Origin: Cladosporium sp. IMV 00045
Taxonomy: Eukaryota > Ascomycota > Dothideomycetes > Cladosporiales > Cladosporiaceae
Length of the DNA stretch: 39,484 bases
Reading direction: 5' to 3'
Assembly: GCA_001931905.2 (NCBI GenBank)
Contig: MSJI02000496.1
Location: 1 to 39,484 of the forward strand
Position numbers and translations under genes: made by a program. Positions 10,238 to 19,858 of the stretch are shown in pieces. Below the pieces are notes generated by a model. That model had not been told where the DNA came from, made no database searches, and saw nothing but the letters and a program-made list of their open reading frames with translations. Each line of letters starts with the position of its first letter. Position 1 is the stretch's first letter.

Positions 10238-12399
10238 TGCATGATCAAGATTTTGATAATTAGGTCAAAATTTCAGCTGGCTTGCGCAGACTGATCATAT
10301 TCTGGTGAGTATCATATTTTGGTGAGCTGCTGTTCTCTTCTCGATTTCCTAGCCTGAATACGCAGCAATTTCTATCAGCATGGATTCCTTAACATGTTTG
10401 CTTTGGCGTTTGCACTGTTTGTTTTGTCAATTTATTGCTGCACATCTCAACTCAAGACAGTTGCTACGAAATGTTGCATCGCATGTGACCAGATTTCATG
10501 AAGACTGAGTGGCCTGTAATCCATTGAGAAATGTTGCAAGTGGCTTCCTATAAGTTAATGTTGGGCTGTTGGTTCCAAGCTGACAGCTTTGCCACAACGA
10601 CGTCGAGGAGCACAAGTGAACCGGAAAGTTTGACAGGCACGAGTCGTCTCATGACGTCATGCTGTGTTCTGGTCTCTTCATGGCTAGATCTTACAGAGGC
10701 AAAGCTTCTAGACATGTGCTAGGCTAGCCCAGGCCTCATGTATAGCATAGCAGTCAGATAGCAGCCAGCTACTACAACGCCGTCCTACTTTTCCTAGAAA
10801 AGCGGCACTATAGCGGTACCGCCGTGTGACTTGCGTTCCTCGTGTGCTTGCCTGTCCACTCGGCTTGATAGCAAAGATCGAATGCATAGGGCCTATGCAT
10901 AAAGAGACACCGAGGTTTTCAAATCGCTAACGGAACGATCCGAACTGTTGAGAGCGCCGGAGGCGGTCATACGAAGTGTAAGCTTTTCTCGAATGCCGGG
11001 ATGCGCACTCACCAGGGCAGGGCGCGCACAACATGAGGATTGCTTGGGAAGCGATGTCTCGCGTACAATCTGTGAAAGGACGTGAGGTGTATACATGCAT
11101 GAAATTAAGCATCGTGGACACGACCGCCACATAAAGGCAAGCCTTCCCTTACCTTACTGATAAGACGCGGGCACGTGAGCATGCTTCGCGATGTGGCAAG
11201 GGGCGAAGCAGAGATGGATGATGTCGAAGGCCGTATCGATACGGAAGCGGTCATCTGGCGAATCTTGAAAGCCCTCGGACGACGCCGCCGCCAAGATTAC
11301 CTTACGCAATTTTTTGCTTTTGATGGGGTGTAGCAAAGCGGGCATTAAGAACAACGGCGCGCGCTCGGCCTTGAGCTTGAAGAACGGTCCCCCAATGCCC
11401 TGGTTTGAGAATCTGGAGCGCCCGTGGTGTGATGGGGCCTGGTGCAGCCTCTATCGTGCAAATGCCGACTTTACGATCCAGCCCTAGCCAAACGGTTTCG
11501 ACAAGACAACTGATACCGAGCCATAGCAGCACATGTAAGAGAGGTCGAAGGAGCAAGCTTAGCTGAGAGCCACAGACGTACATGTGGGAGGCTAGGAAGC
11601 ATACAAGCAAGATCAGCGAAATCTTGACCTTCAGCCGCGCTACGCTCGGCACGCTTAAGACCGCACAAGACACTCAAGGCCGCTTCATCCGCAATGACCA
11701 CATGGTGTCTGATGCGGCCTGACATCGCGGTTGACAACGGTGGCCAAACTCGCCAAAACCACACCGGGGCAGAGGCCGCAGGGATCGCAGGCCAATCTTT
11801 GATCTTGCGACCCTGTGGTGCACCGCTGCACCACATGGTCAGCGAGACCGCGCGAGGCAGCGTGAACTTAGCGCCGTCTGAGAGATGCCAGAGGTGCTAG
11901 ATACGCCCATCTTTTTTTTACCTTTACTTTTTACCTTTTCGCGTGATTGAATCTCGGCAAGGGCGGGTCCGTTGTCATGTCTTTCTAAGAGGGACCTATG
12001 GTATCACCTGCGGTCGAACTATCTTTTGCCGCACGGAGATTGGCTCTAGAGAGAGATGACATCTATCCTACCCACAGAGTTTGACCGAGAGCGGTGGTTG
12101 ACCAGTCTTTGCACTACTATTTGAACCCAAGTCCATTTTTCCCACCTGCGGAACTTCTTTCCACCCATCTCCCTCCCTATAAACCTCACCTGGGCTTTTC
12201 TCACCACCACCCTTGGGATTCTTTTTATCTAGCAACAAGGAAGCGAAAGTTTTCTCACGCACCACCAACAGAGCCACAGACCTATCGTCCATTTTTGTGA
12301 CACTCGAAGGTTTTCGCCCGCAACCGCGAAAGTGAGCCGCTGGACCCAACCCTATCGACAAACCCAAAGCAAGCACCTCTGCTGGATCCAGGATATCTT
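10238..12399. repeat. Duplicated segment, copy A (upstream region of the MFS gene)
   Basis: Aligns in direct orientation with 14411-16891. Similarity is moderate in the first 650 bases and very high from about 10893 to 12399. It includes a copy of the MFS gene's TATA box and 5' leader and stops at the N gap where copy B continues (GGATATCTT at 12391-12399 equals 16883-16891). It therefore lacks the transporter coding region. Copy B has about 200 extra bases (roughly 15157-15360) that copy A lacks. RIP-type damage is not conspicuous, although the length exceeds the usual RIP threshold. Confidence 0.9.
12178..12183 (+). promoter_or_regulatory. TATA box in copy A (orphaned)
   Basis: TATAAA in CTCCCTCCCTATAAACC, identical in context to 16673-16678 upstream of the intact transporter gene. 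With no coding region seen before the gap, it could drive only a truncated or different transcript. Confidence 0.45.
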
Positions 12400-12419
12400 N
12401 NNNNNNNNNNNNNNNNNNN
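12400..12419. other. Assembly gap (20 N)
   Basis: Twenty undetermined bases join the 5'-leader sequence of copy A to the inside of the inverted pogo copy 2. The true length is unknown; the missing DNA should include the other end of pogo copy 2 and possibly the duplicated transporter gene. Confidence 0.99.
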
Positions 12420-12716
12420 GTCTAAGGCGTAGGAGGGGTCTATCTCTCGAGATAGGCTATATTCTAGTTGATTTAAAGCCCGATTCGATAGTACCGACAC
12501 GGAAGGTCCTTCCCCTAGCGATAGAATAGCACGTAGCCTACTCGCAGTAGTATATTCTCGTAGTCGACATAAAAAATAGCGAATCTATCTAAAATCCGAG
12601 GTTCCTCTTTAGGGGCCTAAAACACGTAACGTCGAGAGGTTATAAAATATAAGACAAATAAGGTAGTAAGTAGATAGGGTCTATCTTATAGTAAAAGTAG
12701 TAAGATAGGAATCGGG

Positions 12717-13112
12717 TGTTACATGTCACGGGTGAGCGACGTGTACACGGAAGCTCAATATGGTATTTAATAAGTTCGATACAGGACGGAAGGTCTTCTA
12801 TATCTGAGTCCGCTTAAAAGGGTGCGGAGTGCCAAGGCTATTCTCCTGAGGCGCGGCATCGTCCGCGCTTACCTCCTAAGGCTCGTCCTTTACATTACAG
12901 GACGTGAGGTCTATATAGGAAAACGCTAGGCACGTGAAGGACTACACGTGACTCGGGGTAGCGTTAACTGCGCTTGGCAGCTGCGTGCGCACATCCTGCG
13001 CTTCGTAGGCTTGCGGTATGTAAAGCAGCGATTAGTCTTGTTATCTAAGCAGCGATTGCTTAATAGCCTCCTACACGTTGCGAGATTTATCTTTTCGATA
13101 TTTACTTTATCA
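12717..13112. mobile_element. Solo LTR of a second LTR family, interrupted by another solo LTR
   Basis: Begins TGTTACAGG and ends TTTATCA, flanked by the 5-bp target duplication TCGGG (12712-12716 and 13113-13117). Removing the nested 171-bp LTR and its duplicated TTACA leaves a 220-bp LTR. A TATATA-like box lies near 12911. The flanks rejoin to the uninterrupted pogo sequence of copy 1 (8940s), which confirms the boundaries. No internal domain remains, so it is a recombination product. Confidence 0.82.
12724..12894 (-). mobile_element. Solo LTR of the 1860-8799 gypsy family
   Basis: 171 bp, TGTCAC...TTTACA, in the same orientation on the + strand as the two LTRs of the full element, with a perfect 5-bp duplication TTACA (12719-12723 and 12895-12899). 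It sits seven bases inside the other solo LTR. At most differing sites it keeps C or G where the full element's LTRs have T or A in a CpA/TpG context, so it is the closest available proxy for the pre-RIP LTR. Confidence 0.92.
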
Positions 13113-13282
13113 TCGGGCTATAATATAACTCCTATAGCTATCGAATAGTAGGAGACGCTATTTATTATTATTTCGTCTTATTTTAAGGTTAAAAAGGGTC
13201 GTTAACCACTTATACGCGATTTAATTACTCATCTATCTAGAAGTCGAGGTTGTATATCGCTAATTTAATTACTCTTTAGGGG

Positions 13283-13675
13283 TATTATAACCCGCGAAGC
13301 GCGCGTCTAGGGATTAGCTAGAAGCTACTAGGATAATATGTAGCTTACGCACGTAATAGTAAGTAATCACCCACGTGCTAGCGACTAGTTACTCACGTAA
13401 CTAGTAAGCGTTTACTTTGCTCACGAGTAAGTAGGGTAAGTATTACTACGCTTACGAGTGATTATTGTGAGCCGGAGAACGAGTCTCTTAGTATATAGGT
13501 TTAGAGTTAGTCTACGGTTCATAGGAGCCTCGTACTTAATCTAAGTAACGAAGCTAGTACTTAAATTCACTATCTAAGTATATTAATTAGTTAGATCATT
13601 ATTACTCTATCGTTTATACCTAAGAAGCCTACCCCTTAGTTAACTTCCCGCTACCGGCTATCACCCCTATTATAA
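13283..13675. mobile_element. 385-bp insertion bounded by 8-bp direct repeats
   Basis: Absent from pogo copy 1, where the sequence runs directly from the segment matching 13282 to that matching 13676. TATTATAA occurs at both ends (13283-13290 and 13668-13675), compatible with an 8-bp target duplication. The interior starts CCCGCGAAGCGCGCG and contains several CACG-TAAGTA-like subterminal motifs. No ORF. It could be a non-autonomous hAT-like or other small element; class undecided. Confidence 0.5.
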
Positions 13676-14215
13676 GGGGGTATCTATAACAAATTTATAT
13701 TCTAACTCTTATAGATAATTAGAGGTAGTAGGGCCCTTCCCGAGGCCCCTATATACTCTATCGTAGTTACCTATTCCTACTACCTAGATACTTTCTTAAA
13801 TTTCATCTTATCTTCTTTTATAATAAAGGCTTTTATAGACTATAACGTGCCTAGCGCGTACCCTATCTCGTTAAAATTCTAGATCAATCTAGAGTCGTAC
13901 GAGTAGCTCCTATAGAGCGTAGTAAGCTAATTTACTATTTGTAAGCTATATAGTACGACTATATTCCTAGGAGTCGATTTTAAAGCGTAGACCTTAGGAT
14001 TTTTGTCGCGTCGCTATGCGCTTAGATCGAGCTATATTTATGGTTTTAATAGTCGCGTATAACCTTCTTAATAGCCTCGTTTATATAGGAAGGCATTTAG
14101 GAGTTAGGAAGAAAAGGGATACGTGAAAATTTGGATTATGCACGAAGATGATACGCGTCAAATTTGGGCCTTAGCCTAACTCACCGTCTGGCCCAACTCC
14201 CGATCAGTGACGTTA

Positions 14216-14410
14216 ATGTTAGTGTGACCTAGTCACATAGCTCAAACAAGTCGAGCAGCATACTTCCAGCTTGGTTGACAGTAAATGTCGACCAGCGCTA
14301 CTTGACATCAGTCGCTGCAGGACGATTCTATTCTAAGCGCAAAGCAAAGGACAATGGTCTTCAGCAAGTCATGATGTAACATGACTTGATTTTCTCGACT
14401 AAAAAAAGCT
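14216..14410. other. Unique spacer, no gene seen
   Basis: Between the end of pogo copy 2 and copy B. CpA/TpG-rich, CpG-poor; no credible ORF. Confidence 0.5.
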
Positions 14411-15640
14411 GGCTTGCATGATCAAGCTCTCGATAATCATGGTTGAAGTTGAAGCTGGCTCGCGCAGACTGATCACTCTTCAGTGAGCTGCAGTCATTTC
14501 TCTGATCTTCTGGCATTCATACGCAGCAAAGTCTATCAGCAGGAGTCACTTAATTTATCGGCAAGATTGCTGCGTAGTCACGCACATTGCTTGTCCACAA
14601 CTCAATTTGAGCAAAGCCAGTTTGACAACAAGCACTTATAAGAAGCAGTTCGCATATTCTTTTGCCAAGTAGATAGCTAACTTACATGTGCTTTGCGGTG
14701 ATTGTTTGTCACAATTTTTGCTTCCCATTTCTCCAAATTATTCAAGACAGTTGTACGAAATGCTGCATCGCATGTGGCCAGAAATCATGAAAAGTGAGTA
14801 GCTTGAATCTGATTCAGAAATGTTGCAAGTGGCTTTTTATATCTTAAGTCAACGTCAGGCTGTCTGTTTCCAGCTGCCAGCTTTACCACAATGATGTCGA
14901 GGAGCACAAGTGAACCGAGAAGTCTGACATGCACATCAAGGTCTAATAATGTTGACCAAACTGTGTTCCTGTCTCTTGATGGCAAAATGTCATAGAGGCA
15001 AAGCTTCTAGACATGTGCTAGGCTGGCCCAGGTCTGCCTATAGCATTCGGAAGCAGCTAGTACAGAGGGTCCTCCCGGTCTTCATAGAAAGCGGCACTAT
15101 AGCGGTACCGCTGTATGACTTGCGTGCCTCGTGTACTTGCCTGTCCACTCGGCTTAAGGGCCCAAACATCTAGCAATGCCGATAAGGCTGACAGGATGTG
15201 GAAGCAAATTCTTCAGAGAATGAGACTTGGCGGCAGAGATTCTGATGCCCAACATTTGTTAGATTAATTGCAGCGGCAGCGGTGAGTGCAAGAGCGTGAC
15301 GAGCGTGACTGAATCACAAAAAAACCACCGAGGGCAAACTCGAATAACGACGGATCGAGATTGATAGCCAAGATCGGATGCATAGGGCCTCTGAAGAGAC
15401 ACCGAGGTGTTCAAATCGCTAACGGAGCGATCCGAACTGTTGAGAGCGCCGGAGGCGGTCATACGAAGTGTAAGCTTTTCTCGAATGCCGGGATGCGCAC
15501 TCACCAGGGCAGGGCGCGCTCGACATGAGGATTGCTTTGGAAGCGATGTCTCGCGTGCAATCTGTGAAAGGGCGTGAGGTGTATACATGCATGAAATTAA
15601 GCATCGTGGACACGACCGCCACATAAAGGCAAGCCTTCCC

Positions 15641-16330
15641 TCACTTTACTGATAAGACGCGGGCACGTGAGCATGCTTCGATGTGGCAAGGGGCGCGCCT
15701 GAGGCGAAGCAGATTGATGATGTCGAAGGCGCCGTAGCGGAAGCGGTCATCTGGCGAATCTTGAAAGCCCTCGGACGACGCCGCCGCCAAGATTGCCTTA
15801 CGCAATTTTTTGCTTTCGATGGGGTTTAGCAAAGCGGGCATTAAGAACGACGGCGCGCGCTCGGCCTCGAGCTTGAAGAACGGTCCCCAATGCCCTGGTT
15901 CGAAAATCTGGAGCGCCCGTGGTATGATGGGGCCCGGTGCAGCCTCTATCGTGCAAATGCCGACTTTACGATCCAGCCCTAGCCAAACGGTTTCGACAAT
16001 GCAAGTGATACCGACTCATAGCAGCACATGTAAAAGATGTCCAAGAGGAAGCTTAGCTGAGAGCCACAGACGTACATGTGGGAGGCCAGGAAGTATACAA
16101 GCAAGATCGGCGAAATCTTGACCTTCAGCCGCGCTACGCTCGGCACGCTTAAGACCGCACAAGACACTCACGGCCGCTCCATCCGCAATGACCACATGGT
16201 GTCTGATGCGGCCTGACATCGCGGTTGACGACGGTGGCCAAACTCGCCAAAACCACACCGGGGCAGAGGCCGCAGGGATCGCAGGCCAATCTTTGATCTT
16301 GCGATCCTGTGGTGCACCGCTGCACCACAT
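15641..16330 (-). other. Possible decayed minus-strand ORF in the duplicated segment
   Basis: Overlapping minus-strand frames at 15641-15841, 15979-16167 and 16016-16330 have equivalents in copy A (11154-11354, 11302-11673, 11471-11836). A single-base difference (four versus five C near 11386/15885) and an in-frame TGA in copy B at about 16015 mean neither copy keeps one long frame. In copy B the frame runs open from about 16010 to 15641 through a lysine/leucine stretch (NPIESKKLRK). No family recognised. It may be a dead gene, a spliced gene or chance. Confidence 0.25.
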
Positions 16331-16672
16331 GGTCAGCGAGACCGCGCGAGGCAGTGAAGTTAGCGCCGTCTGAGAGATGCCAGACTCGCCTGAGGTGCTA
16401 CCTCCGATATGCCCATCTTTTACCTTTGCCTTTTACCCTTTCGCGTGACATGATCTCGGCAAGGGCGGGTCCGTTGTCATGTCTTCCTACCTATGGAATC
16501 ACCTGCGGTCGAACTATCTTTTGCCGCACGGAGATTGGCTCTAAAGAGAGATGACATCTATCCTACCCACAGAGTTTGACCGAGAGCGGTGGTTGACCAG
16601 TCTTTGCACTACTATTTGAACCCAAGTCCATTTTTCCCACCTGCGGAACTTCTTTCCACCCATCTCCCACCC

Positions 16673-16678
16673 TATAAA
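16673..16678 (+). promoter_or_regulatory. TATA box of the MFS transporter gene
   Basis: TATAAA about 410 bases before the start codon, in a pyrimidine-rich setting (CATCTCCCACCCTATAAACC). The following leader is CA-rich and lacks long ORFs on the coding strand, consistent with a 5' UTR of some 380 bases. Confidence 0.55.
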
Positions 16679-17084
16679 CCTCACCTGGGCTTTTCTCACC
16701 ACCACTGGGATTCATTTTATCTAGCAACAAGGAAGCGAAAGTTTTCTCACGCACCACCAACAGAGCCACAGACCTATCGTCCATTATTGTGACACTCGAA
16801 GGTTTTCGCCCGCAACCGCGAAAGTGAGCCGCTGGACCCAACCCTATCGACAAACCCAAAGCAAGCACCTCTGCTGGATCCAGGATATCTTCATCCCACT
16901 GCGCCAACCCCTCAAGCACCTTCACCATTGCGACTTGTCTTAACCATCGCACCTCTTCCGGACCTCCCACCTGCAACTCATCTGGATTCCTCCCAAGCAG
17001 CAGCAACAACAATACTGGATTATACCCCTTGCAACCATCTGTGATCCGTGACTTGCCCTCGCGACATCCTACCAAGCAACAATC

Positions 17085-18925
17085 ATGGCGCCAAGATTGA
17101 TGTTCACCAACCCCTTCAAGACGCACGATGTCTCTGAGTTTCCTGACGTGGTAATCCCCTTGGCTCAAGCACAGCGACACAACTCCATCACCTCAAAGGA
17201 GAAGCAGGACGATTCGTCCCGCGCTTCAAGCGATGGCCCAGTTAGCAGCTCAGCACTTACCGTTGAAGCCCTCAGGGCCGAAGTGGACTCTGATGTTGCA
17301 GCTGGCGGCCATGACACCGCTTACGACCGTAAGTTGATGTTGCCACTGACGCAGCCTGAACTTCAGTGTCGCGTGACTTTTGGATATGGTTGCTCACATC
17401 ATCACAGGCAAAAGTAAGGTCATCAACAAGGCCTTGACTGACATCGGAATGGGCAAATACCAATGGTGTCTGTTCACTCTCTGCGGTTTCGGCTGGATGG
17501 CGGACAAGTAAGTCCTCCGCAAGATTTTCCGGTCTACCGCATTTCATACTGACATGGGCTGCTTATAGCCTGTGGCTCCAAGGTGTTGCTCTTACCCTCC
17601 CATCTCTCTCCAAGGAATTCGGCATTACGGAGACCCTGGCCAGATACACGACACTTTCTCTTTTCCTGGGTCTTTGCATCGGTGCCTCTTTCTGGGGTGT
17701 CATGTCTGACGTTGTCGGTCGTCGTCTTGCGTTCAACTGCACTCTTGCTATTACTAGCATCTTCGGTGTTGCCGCCGGTGCAGCCCCCAACTGGATCGGA
17801 GCTTGCGGCCTTTTCGCGTGCGTGGGTCTCGGAGTTGGTGGTAACCTCCCCGTTGATGGTGCCCTCTTCCTCGAGTTCCTGCCCATGGCCAGCGGCAACC
17901 TTCTGACTCTTCTCTCCGTCTGGTGGCCAGTGGGTCAGCTGATCTCTTCGCTCGGTAAGCTGGAAACTTCACATTTCTTATTACTTGCTCACCGCTAACT
18001 TGGTATAGTCGCCTGGGGATGCATTGTCAACTATCCGATCGACCAGGGCTGGAGATACTTCATCTACATCATCGGCTGCATCACCTTCTTCATGTTCTTC
18101 TGCCGCTTCGCCCTCTTCCACATGTTCGAGTCGCCCAAGTTCCTCCTGTCTCGTGGCAGACAATCCGAGGCCGTCGCTGTCGTCCAGGGAATCGCCTACC
18201 ACAACGGCACCAAGACCTGGCTCACCGAGGACATCCTCAACCAGATCGGCGGCAACCCTGAAGTCTCCGAGGAGAAGCTCACCGCAAAGGAGCTCGTGAT
18301 GCGCAACCTCAGCAAGTTCTCTGGCGAGCGCATTCGTCCCCTTTTCAACGGCTGGAGACTCGGCACCACCACCATCCTGCTCTGGTTCATCTGGACTTTC
18401 ATCGGCATGGGTTACCCCCTCTTCAACGCTTTCCTGCCTCAGTACCTCGGCGGTGAGAACGTCTCGGCCTCCACCCAATACCGCAACTACGCCATCACCT
18501 CCGCCGTCGGTGTGCCCGGCTCTTTCCTTGCCTGCTTCACCGTCAACATCAAGTTCATCGGCCGCAAGGGCACCATGGCCATCGCCACCGTCATCTCGGG
18601 CGTTTTCGTCTACCTCTTCACCCTCTCCTCCGACTCCGACTTCCAGCTCACCTTCTCTTCCCTCGAGGCCTTCTTCCAGAACATCATGTACGGTGTGCTC
18701 TACGCCTACACCCCCGAGGTCTTCCCCGCGCCCAACCGCGGCACTGGCACCGGTATCTCGAGTTTCCTCAACCGTCTCGCTGGCCTGTGCGCTCCCATCG
18801 TCGCCGTCAACGCTGGCAACGCAGACCCCGCTGCGCCCATCTACGCTTCTGGTGCGCTGTTCTTCGCTGCGTTCATCTGCATGCTGGCTCTGCCCATCGA
18901 GACCAGGGGCAAGCAGGCTTTGTAA
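17085..18925 (+). CDS. MFS transporter of the SV2/SVOP-like metabolite:H+ symporter type
   Basis: Plasma-membrane major facilitator protein, 548 aa, exons 17085-17328, 17408-17507, 17569-17954 and 18009-18925; all three introns have GT-AG ends and restore frame. A cytosolic N-tail of about 85 residues precedes the first membrane helix. Family marks are IGMGKYQWCLF..CGFGWMADN (residues 94-115) with the conserved Asp114, and the loop 2-3 signature GVMSDVVGRR (158-167). The hydrophobic pattern suggests 11-12 helices. The context LPVDGALFLEFLP in helix 4 and a PEVFPAPNRGTGTG loop also fit SVOP-like fungal transporters. The substrate (sugar, carboxylate or aromatic acid) cannot be told from sequence. 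Start chosen at the ATG with context CAATCATGG. Its upstream region is duplicated at 10238-12399. Confidence 0.93.
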
Positions 18926-19858
18926 GAGACGGATTCAAGAGATGGATGTACACGGTGTGTCGCGATGATTGACGCACCCGGATGATGACCGTCATGATGC
19001 ATTGGGAAGATTTATACTGCATTTGACGAAAAACAGAAGGCTGGATATGTTATACCCTGGCTTTTTCTATCATACCCCCAAAATATTTTCGTATTTACGT
19101 TGGCAAAATTTTGGAAATCACAATGTGATCTTGATCCTCCTTCCATTTTTCTGAACCCCTTTCGTTGCTTGTGCGTGCGGGCTAGCAGGAATTCGAAGGG
19201 GATTCGATTCGCTTCCACTCTTCACACGCAAACATGAAGGGTACAGGTATATGCATGCAACGAGACACCACATGACACATTCACAAGACTGTTGCGCAGA
19301 TGCATTGCAGCCAGTCTTATCGTCAGTGCTTCGAGAAGAATGTCGGAACTCCGAAATCATTGAGGTGGAGGTGGGTCTCAAGTTTGGACAACATCCTCGA
19401 GCGTGAGAACGCAATGCAGCAAGCCAAGAGTGAATCTCTCTGCTTCAAGAACATTATTGCAAAGCCAGATGAACACGAACCACCGAACAATCCTCGGTAT
19501 CCCACAGGCATTTTCATTCTTCCGTCGGTCCATTGGAACAGACCCAAGTCCCTGCATGCCGTCATGCCCTCGAACTCCCCTCCCCCACTTCGAACGTTCT
19601 CCACAGCTGACATGTGCGAACGGCCAGCTGTGAGCTCCGGTGATGAGATGCATTACTCCAACCGCACCACAAGCGCCCGCCATGGCCTGCACGATAATAA
19701 TCCCAGCATACCCCTCTCATCCCCTCTCTAGGGAACCGAGTTCCATCATAATCTCTCAGCCGCGTCAGCCCTGAAAGGGCCTCATCTTCCACCATCAAGC
19801 ACAACATCCCAACTCCCACCACCATCCCACCAACCCGCCATCGCCTCAAAACACAACA
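18926..19858. other. Intergenic region, no supported gene
   Basis: Contains the 3' end of the MFS transcript and, near 19740-19858, a CA/CCA-rich pyrimidine-biased leader typical of a fungal promoter and 5' UTR for the next gene. Frames at 19118-19849 on both strands are short, overlap each other and carry no motif. Confidence 0.55.

Larger units (their letters stand above)
12420..14213 (-). mobile_element. Pogo/Fot1-like transposon, copy 2 (inverted, nested insertions)
   Basis: Inverted relative of copy 1: 12420-12711 matches the reverse complement of 9121-9405; 13113-13282 and 13676-about 13930 match the reverse complement of 8805-8950 and about 1560-1859. Its terminus at 14213 (inward ACGTCACTGATCGGGAGTTG) is followed by TA. 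The minus-strand transposase remnant retains N-F-N-E at 13864-13875 (first Asp changed to Asn, codon 13870-13872) but keeps the second Asp (13140-13142). Towards 14000-14200 it diverges from copy 1, so the two are relatives rather than recent duplicates. It hosts two solo LTRs and a 385-bp insertion. The 12420 end is cut by the gap. Confidence 0.85.
14411..16891. repeat. Duplicated segment, copy B (contiguous with the MFS gene)
   Basis: Direct counterpart of 10238-12399, continuing without a break into the transporter's 5' leader. It contains about 200 bases not in copy A (roughly 15157-15360), bounded by a TTGATAG-like microhomology. The part from about 15390 onward is almost identical to copy A. 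Being connected to an intact gene, B is likely the parental copy. Apart from the promoter end I recognise no gene in it. Confidence 0.88.

Noticed and set aside
16563..17180. 205-codon minus-strand ORF over the MFS start
   Set aside because: Lies opposite the 5' leader and first exon of the transporter, is broken in the near-identical copy A near 12282-12376 and has no family features.
17981..18478. 165-codon acidic minus-strand ORF
   Set aside because: Shadow of MFS exon 4.
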